Shown: in pieces, positions 56,941 through 64,000 of the stretch
How the letters are laid out: every line of letters starts with the position of its first letter
How positions within the stretch are numbered: the first letter of the stretch is position 1
DNA from: Inonotus obliquus
Taxonomy: Eukaryota; Basidiomycota; Agaricomycetes; Hymenochaetales; Hymenochaetaceae
Reading direction: 5' to 3'
DNA: 64,000 bases
Assembly: GCA_032164295.1 (NCBI GenBank)
Contig: JAJHTX010000008.1
Location: forward strand, 1,736,001-1,800,000
Position numbers and translations under genes: made by a program
Notes under the pieces: model-generated
Seen by the model: the letters and a program-made list of their open reading frames with translations, nothing else
The model's database searches: none
Told to the model about the DNA's origin: nothing

Positions 56941-59435
56941 TTACACTGCCATGCCACGGTCGCGAGCGTCTCTCGGCCAAGTAGAGTACCACTGTTCTTG
57001 TCTTCTGGCAAAGTCATACATAGCGGCTAGAGTGGCAAGCATTTGAGTACTGAGACATGAATGGTAGGGCTAGAAGACTTACAGTCCGATTGATCGAGCC
57101 AAGGTTTGTCGCCCACGTTATCGGGGAACCATCCATTGGTACCACCAACAGCAACGTTCAGGATCAGGTAGAAAGCTTCGCGCGGAGTTAATATCATGTC
57201 TGTGAGAAGAGCTGATTATCATACCTTGGTCAAAGGGGGCAGAGAAGCTGTCTAGACCCCAAGGGTTAGGCACGGGGATCGGTGAAGTGCCATTGAATAC
57301 AGTGGGAGGGAAATCACCACGTTCAAAGAATGGACGGTCGAAAGAAATATCCAGCATAAGGTGAAGTCGAGAGTCGACATACGACCGGCTGCGTGTGTAG
57401 AGTGTCAGATAACAGAAAGAAGCAGGATTCATGACAAACAAACGTACATAAACTTATCAGACCACTCAAGAGTGTAAGTATGGAAGTCCTCATTGAATGT
57501 AGATCTACGAGTCTCCCAGAAGCCGAATGTTCTGAAGACTGCATTGAGCCAGGAGATTGGCCCCCAGTTGAGACTGGCGCGGACAAAGTTGTTACCCTGG
57601 GCAGGATAGGTCCTATCGTTCCCGCGGGACTCCATAATGTCAATCTCTCCTGAAAGTGGCCATTCTCCGTAAGTGTTATCGACCGGAAGCATCCATATTG
57701 CGGGCCAAATCCAATCTCCAGTCGGTATCTTCGCACGAACCTCAACTTTGCCGTACTGGATCGACGTGCTGTTGACCGTAGTAAGACGTGCAGACTGGAC
57801 GGGATTGATAACCGACTTCGTTGTCTGGTTGGATACAGCTCCGCAGGCCGACGAGTTGGTCACTGTGCACCCAGTGATGTTGAAGGTGTGGCCATCGAAA
57901 ATTGCCGCCGAACCGATAACGTCAGAAGTGAGCGTTGGGACAATGTACAGTATGCCATCCTCAATAAACGAGTTGTTTGGAGAGTTGGTCATCATTTCGA
58001 ACTCGCCATTCCTAAACCATCAATTAAGGTTAGCTCAGTCCCAGGCAGTGCGGGAACGAAACTGAAGTGAGATCTGCGACGACGAAACAGTGTAAAGCAT
58101 AGATCCGCCGATCATTGAGTCTAAAACGTAGATCGGAGGGCGATCACAGAAGTGATTACAGACGTCTACATCCTCCGAGGCCATAACGGAGAAGTCAAGC
58201 GCAAAGACGATAAGAGAGAGGATTGACATGGAACAAAGAGATGCATCAATGCGTCGGGATGCAACACAGAGCATGTCGGCATAGACAGTCGAAGGATAAG
58301 AGAAATGTATGCTTTAAGCGCAGAAAGGAGCTATGGCGACCGAAGCCCTCCGCGATCAAATGAAGGAAGCGAGAAAGAAGCGGAAAGAAGAAGATGTCAC
58401 TCACCCAAAGCCATCCATTGCGACGTCCCAGGCCCACTTGGTCGTGTCGATGCTGTCTCCATTGAAGTCATCTTCAAGTACCATGCAAAGATCGCCCTTC
58501 AGCATCGGGACAGTCTTCGCTCCGAACCAGATACGCAAAAAGCTTCCGACGATGCCGACAGTCGAAACGAGGACTGTGAGCCAGTATGCCATCCGATTGC
58601 GCTTATCGGGCTTCGCCAACCAAGGTTTCTCGACGACGGCGTCAGGCTCAAGCATTTTGCATTCCTGGCGCCTCGCAGGCGCTGCCTTGTACCGTTCCTC
58701 GTTGATCCGGAATGCCATGCCTAGAGCCGCTTTCTCCGCCAGAGAGTGAGAAGACCCCGGAGGAGTGAGATGCGCCGATGATCCAGTAGTTCCAGCCGTA
58801 CCTGGACGCTGAGACAGGCGACGTTGGTGAGCCCCGATGGAAACAGCTGAAGGAGGTCGAACCATCTTCGGTGGTGCAGCGAAGGACTCACGCTTGGTAT
58901 GGGTAGGAGTGTTTCCAGGAGGGGAAACGAACTCTACACTGCCGGAAATACGAGCCCCACGAGGAGGTACGCTAGGCAAAGGAGGTACAGGTGGAGGAGA
59001 GGAGGAACCAGGTTCGATTGAAGAGCCGGATTTGATCGATGCTTGTGCCACGGAAGCACCATGACCGTTTGCGAGGCTCGCGAAACCATAAGAAGGGCTG
59101 TGAATGGAAAGCCTCGACGTCGTCGCCCCAGCCATCTGAGCAATATTCAGGTTATGTGTTGATCCAGGAGCCGAGGGTACGGGACTGTGAGCTGGAGTCA
59201 TGAAAGGATCGCGTGGTGTCGGTGGACAAGTATCGGTAACGTCATCAATAGCTTCACCCTCGCTGATCTCGAGGATGGCAGACTGGGCAGTAGGAGTGTG
59301 AGTGTGCGTCTGAGCTACGACAGACCGGACACTACTTGAATGACGAAGCGAGCCCTGCGGGAGAGTGTAGTACTCATCGGAAGTCTCAGTCATAGGAGGG
59401 ACGTTTTGCGGAAGATGTGAGCTTGAGTTGCTCAT
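56941..59435 (-). CDS. Type II membrane GH16 glucanase/transglycosylase-like protein
   Basis: The start at 59435 (MSNSSSHLPQN) opens a cytosolic Ser/Pro-rich region of about 260 residues. One TM span (YWLTVLVSTVGIVGSFL, near 58530-58590) follows, then the lumenal or extracellular GH16 fold. Catalytic region: WIWPAIWMLP, then GEIDIMESRGN with the E-x-D-x-x-E nucleophile and acid/base pattern, at about 57625-57655. Other conserved parts are ARLTTVNSTSIQYGKVEVRAKIP, NFVRASLNWGP and, near the end, LNVAVGGTNGWFPD. The final exon ends at 56941. Topology resembles Kre6/Skn1 cell-wall glucan proteins, and the catalytic sequence resembles fungal beta-1,3(4)-glucanase-like GH16 members. Expected role is cell-wall beta-glucan synthesis or remodelling. 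One intron (about 58016-58412) is near 395 nt, far longer than the others. Confidence 0.87.
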
Positions 59436-59691
59436 GTTGGACGAACCGGTGTTGAACAGGACCAAAGAGAATGGAAATGATCAGGAATGAATGGACGGCG
59501 AAGTGCAGAGCACTAGCAACGCGGGTACAGAAGGGGCTCGTCTGTACACGACGGATGTCGCAGTTTCCGCGAACATAATATAGTCATTTCAGCCTTGACT
59601 CCCGAGAGAGAACAAATCGAATAGGGTCAGGTAAAGAAAAAACGAAAAGATCGGGGGGAAAGGACGTCTACCTTTCCATTCACTCCGTCCG

Positions 59692-60131
59692 CTAACGTGT
59701 GGTGTGACCGATTTCCGGTTTAGGGATATTCGCTGAAAATATCTTTCTTCTCCCGTCTCCAGGCATTTGCCTCACCTCATCTTCGCCTGCCGTCACTTCA
59801 ACCGCCGCCGTGTTTTGATCACCCGTAGTCGTCGCATGTGTGATGAGAAGATTTACTTCTTCGCGAACTTTATTGTGTATTAGCCCACAGTACTTCCGCG
59901 CACCCTGACTGATCGCCCGTTTGTCCGATCTTCCGTATTGCGATGCGATACACCGTATCGTCACTGGTGTGAAGGAACCAAGGACAAGGCCCAGGATTCC
60001 GGTTATGTCTTCGTCTTTTCTATCGTCGGGGGCCGAATTGAATGCAAGGGCGAACCGACAGGGCCGGATGGAAAATGCTGCAGGTACGTGACATCTCTCT
60101 TTGCTTCTCGGATACATCTCAGCGCCATGCG
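59692..60131 (-). CDS. Weak hypothetical ORF
   Basis: Minus-strand frame with a possible ATG near 60115 (MYPRSKERCHV) running to a stop at 59692. It includes GILGLVLGSFTPVTIRCIAS and YCGLIHNKVREEVNLLI, which look moderately protein-like. An intron from a GTACCT donor (about 60088) to an acceptor near 60020 would also fit. No family recognised; may be spurious. Confidence 0.2.
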
Positions 60132-61670
60132 GTCTCAGTTTCCTATACCTGTCAGTTGACAAGCACAATGCATAACAAGACCAATATCATACCCATGTCA
60201 ATCGAGTTTGAATCCCTGTCTCCTTGGCGCAACTATCATACCATGTTCGGTAGTATCAGTGACCCATCGAGAAAGATTCATTGTGCCGTATTGCGTCCAA
60301 TAGTATCCGAAATTGGTCGGCTTTCCTTCACAAGCGACTGATGATGGGCTAGTTGGCCAAGGCACCGTGATGCAGCAAAGGCAACACCGCGAAACGTTTG
60401 ATCGGAATAACAGTCTTCCCCGAATCAAGTTGCCCATCCAAGCACCTCACTTCAGCAGACAGAAAGGCGACCAAGCAGAGGTTGCAATGGACCTCGGACG
60501 CCGTGAAGAGCAACTCAGGAAGACGGCGTCCACTGCTCGGTGGCAGAAGCTGCGGAGTGTGACTTCGCCCGTACTTGTCACAGTGCGTGACTATCAAAAA
60601 CGGAAAGTTACCAAAAGCGGACACTTTTCGGAGCTTCAAACCGAACATTTGTTGATATAGATGAAATCCATTTCAGAATCGGTCTTATGCTCTTCCGTCT
60701 TAATTACTTAACGCGCATGAGACGTTTATGCCCTCTGGCCGCCCTATAAGAGCCATCACAAACTCTGCTACTTCATGCATCATGTCACGGATGTAATTTC
60801 ATTTGATCTGGGAGATATTAAGTATAACGCGGCGCTTAGACCCATTCATGTAGTCGATTATAGTGATCTAATTCAAGTCAACCTAGGATTATTGAAATAT
60901 CGAGGTATACACGTGTGAGAACCTGATATGAAGCCGTTCCTGTGGATGTGGACACTGGATGAGTTCCGTGGTACATACATAAGTCTCGAACGAGCCAAGA
61001 GCCAAACAATACTAATTCAAATGGTCCCGTTAGGCACCCCAGACGCTTCGGGTGCAAAGTTTAGAATATGCGTCCTCGCAGTAAGCCTTCAACGCGGATA
61101 TACGAGGCACCGGTACCTCTGATGCCCATGAGGGGAGAAGGCAGGCGGGAAAATAGGAAATACAAACGGAGAGTGCCGTCATAGGAATGTTGATCGGAAT
61201 TACTCCCGCGGGAAGGGAGATTGATTTTCGTCGATCCGGCCCGCACGGCGTGAGTAGGGATACGGACCCTGAGAATCATATTGTCAAGTCAATTTGAGAA
61301 ATTTCGATTCTTCGGATTCGTCTTGGCCCCTTCAGGTGAGAGTGGAAGAATAGAATTTGAAACGCTGTCTCCTTGAGGCTGAACAGATGGAAAATAACGT
61401 ATCGGGAATACTATATTCACCTAAGTACTTTTCTATTCTACCCGATTCAATCATTCTTTTCCTCAGAGACTTTCTCTGGTCAAAATACCAAACTCATCGA
61501 ACAATTCTCCTCGCCTTTTTTCTTTTCCCTTTGATGAACCTGTAACACTCAGATTCTACGATTTACGATGTGCTCTGATAGATTCATCATCACCCTAACT
61601 TTCTTTCTTCCGGTTCGACCGACATTCCCGCGAGAACAGCAAGGGAACGAGATGAGCCAAAGTGTACGAA

Positions 61671-61688
61671 GGGGGGGGGGGGGGGGGG
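61671..61688. repeat. Poly(G) homopolymer, 18 bases
   Basis: Uninterrupted run of G on the plus strand (C on the minus strand) in otherwise AT-balanced intergenic DNA. It is likely length-polymorphic and an assembly-error hotspot. Confidence 0.95.
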
Positions 61689-64000
61689 ATTACTTTGCAT
61701 TTGCGCTTTTGCTGCTGTAAAGTAGAAGCCACCCAATGGAATCTCAAACGGTAGAATGCTAACGCCGCTGACGTCCAATCATCGAGTGAAAATAAAATCA
61801 ACGTTTCTCACACTAAGAGTATTGATAGTTATTTCGCTCGCTGGAGAACACACTCACCCAGAGCCCGGAGAAATGTCACGGTGGCATGTGTACATTGGAC
61901 ATTGACCCTGAACCTCCCGCGAGCCGCGACCGTCCTATCGATTCTTTGTTCATTCAACACGCAAAGCTCTCCCGCGACATGATGAATGATCGGAAAATTC
62001 CGATGTATCTTCTATTCAGGGCAGCGCTGGATGACACTGGCCATAATTCGCACCTTACTGAGGACAGTACAAATGTCCAAATGTCTAGATAGTCCCCAAG
62101 CGGGAGACAGTACTCGAACAAACGAACAATGTAGATAGGAACTCTTGGCTTTGTAGATAGGTACCCATTTAAAGAAGATTCAGTCTTGTGTCTCTTACTT
62201 CCATCGGTGGGAATAATGCCGCCTTGCGCCTTCAAAACTACCCTCGCAGTTCTCACACAAGGAAAGAATGAGACAAACTTAAAATTTCCGGATGATAAGA
62301 GAATTGCAAATATTTACAGGGCTCTTCCATGGGAAGCTGTCAGCGCTCAGAGTCGAAAAACTCAGCCTTATCGAGCCAGCGATTGAAAATAGCACATTCC
62401 GCCAATTAGCGACGTGACTCTCAGACGGTCAACATACCCGACCCGAAAACTTCTAGCTCAGAAAAAAACCTTGGTTTTCTCGCATGCGCCGCTGCACAGC
62501 GGCGGTGAACACTTCAAATAGCAAAAGGGTCTAGGCTTCTCGAATGGGTTCTATGATGATAGGCGATATCGTTCTCCTTGAGGAGACCAAGGGCTCCAAA
62601 CATTGGGCCGTAAGAACAACCGAAATGAGTTGTTGTCGCTGTGTTGCCTGTGAATACCGCCCATCACACCGAGACAGCTGCACCAAGGGATGAATGTAAG
62701 TCATTCATCGTGCACCCTTCCCGCTGCGAAGCTCGATTCGGAAGTGATTTCTACGTACTCGTGGTATATTGGAAAATATAACGACTGCTGATCTCCGAGA
62801 TGCCGCAGACCGAGGAGTTGATCGTTCGGCAAAATGACTGAGGAATAATTATGTTTGAGATAGCTTCCTAACGCAAGCCGTGAGGGTCGAAAGGCCATGA
62901 ATGACTCCGCCTGTTTAGGAATGATGAGCGGAAGAACATATGAAATTAGCCAGGACACGCGCACAGTTTGAGAGACCCCGCTTTCGAGAAACACGCCTTT
63001 TGTTGCGAAAATACTCAGTGAATGAACAAACTGTAGACCTGAGCCATGATATTACCAAACTTCCTTGTTTCGCCAGAATCTTCCATAGCAGTAACTCCCC
63101 TATCATTATCGTCCTGCAAAGTGGTTGGCCCGATTGCAAATATACCAAACCAATAAGCACTCCCAGATCTGTTTCTGTTGCATTGGAAAGAAGCGCCCTT
63201 TATCCCGCACTCCCATACTATCACCACGCGCGCATCAGGAAGAAAAGAACTCGCGCTGCATGCTGCATGCTCGTCTGAAACCATGTGTTGAATGTGCCGC
63301 TTAGGAAAGAAATGACAGTTCAAGAGAAACTTTCGGTGATTGCGCTGCGATACACGCCGAGAAAGCAAATTTGGAATAAGCGCTATCGCCCGCCCTTCTA
63401 AGTCCGGATTGTTATCTTGAAGATCGTAAATGATCAAGCAAGGTTGGGGGGATAGGACAACTGGACATGCCATATAGTCATATCAATGATCCACCATACG
63501 TTCCCGGGCCATTCACCGCGACCAATCCATCATCATATCGGATTACTGGCGTATTTGCACCATCAATCATATATCTCATCTTGATGTCCGAGTCATTCCA
63601 GGAAATGTAACGTTTGTCTTCCATAACGAGGAACGAAGATCACCCCTATCCATGTCAATAGCAGCAATGACGCGTATTATAAGTCCTTGCGATGCTTCAT
63701 TGCGTTTTCTGGGCGGGCAACGGCCGAAGGCGAAGGGAAGACCGACGTAAGTTCACTTCTGGCGCTAGAGCATCGTATTCGTGTAATTGAGATCAGTTAT
63801 TCTTGTCAGATAGGGGAAGAGTTTGATGGTTGCGGCCCGATGTTGATGTGTTGAGGTGAATTCAAGACTCAAGACGCGACGCAGTGTTTGGTTTGGGTAG
63901 TTTCAATCGGAGACCGAATTTATTCCCACGATAGTTCTCACCTATGTATGTACACCTATGTACACCCATCTCGAGTAAATATAAAAAGTAAAAAGCATTG

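Larger units (their letters stand above)
59436..64000. other. 4.6-kb region without a convincing gene
   Basis: 59436-59690 is the GH16 upstream region. Beyond it, open frames such as 59692-60168 (minus), 60313-60660 (plus) and 63015-63473 (minus) have no recognised motif. A 48-codon frame with an ATG at 63624 (minus, to 63478) looks protein-like but is isolated. A short hairpin GCACCC...GGGTGC lies near 61035-61055. An 18-G homopolymer lies at 61671-61688. Confidence 0.4.

Noticed and set aside
63015..63473. 152-codon minus-strand frame
   Set aside because: Has an ATG, but no recognisable motif, no clear splice partners and a competing 112-codon frame on the other strand. Left unannotated.

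Overview
The window is a stretch of nuclear genome from a filamentous basidiomycete, most likely an Agaricomycete (mushroom or wood-decay type). Genes are split by many GT..AG introns of about 50-70 nt. The gene set is typical of that group: a WSC-repeat copper radical oxidase, a zf-4CXXC_R1 protein, an F-box/LRR-like gene, Zn2Cys6 regulators and a membrane-anchored GH16 enzyme. All exon joins were made by eye from splice motifs and reading-frame continuity, so individual boundaries and several start codons are provisional. Species was not determined.

Layout. 1-1082 (-): 5' part of the DEAH-box helicase PRP43, cut by the window edge. 1446-3078 (+): orphan multi-exon gene. 3473-6077 (-): multi-TM class 3 (DAG-lipase-like) lipase. 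6078-9568: gene-poor, with two or three small basic or Cys-rich candidate genes. 9729-12599 (+): tail-anchored FHA protein resembling STRIPAK Far9/Far10/SLMAP. 14626-15386 (+): small single-TM protein. 16481-18855 (-): NUG1 GTPase of 60S biogenesis. 19139-23378 (+): zf-4CXXC_R1 protein. 23897-29227 (+): SAC3 (TREX-2). 29692-31579 (-): mitochondrial protease OMA1. 31662-32224: nested transposable elements. 32370-34030 (+): decaying F-box-like gene. 34668-35000 (+): KSH1. 35286-36499 (-): epoxide hydrolase. 37022-40608 and 42859-46394 (both -): tandem paralogous Zn2Cys6 transcription factors, separated by two non-autonomous DNA transposons. 49260-53554 (+): secreted copper radical oxidase with four WSC domains. 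54035-55132 (-): intronless lineage-type protein. 56941-59435 (-): type II membrane GH16 glucanase/transglycosylase-like enzyme. 59436-64000: no convincing gene.

The left two thirds (PRP43, FHA, NUG1, SAC3, OMA1, KSH1) is a housekeeping region of RNA processing, ribosome export, mRNA export, mitochondrial quality control and secretion. The right third is accessory: repeats, duplicated regulators and extracellular oxidative or wall enzymes. The most distinctive non-gene structures are the three terminal-inverted-repeat elements (one nested inside another), with target-site duplications readable directly in the sequence. No CRISPR array, rRNA or convincing tRNA gene was seen.
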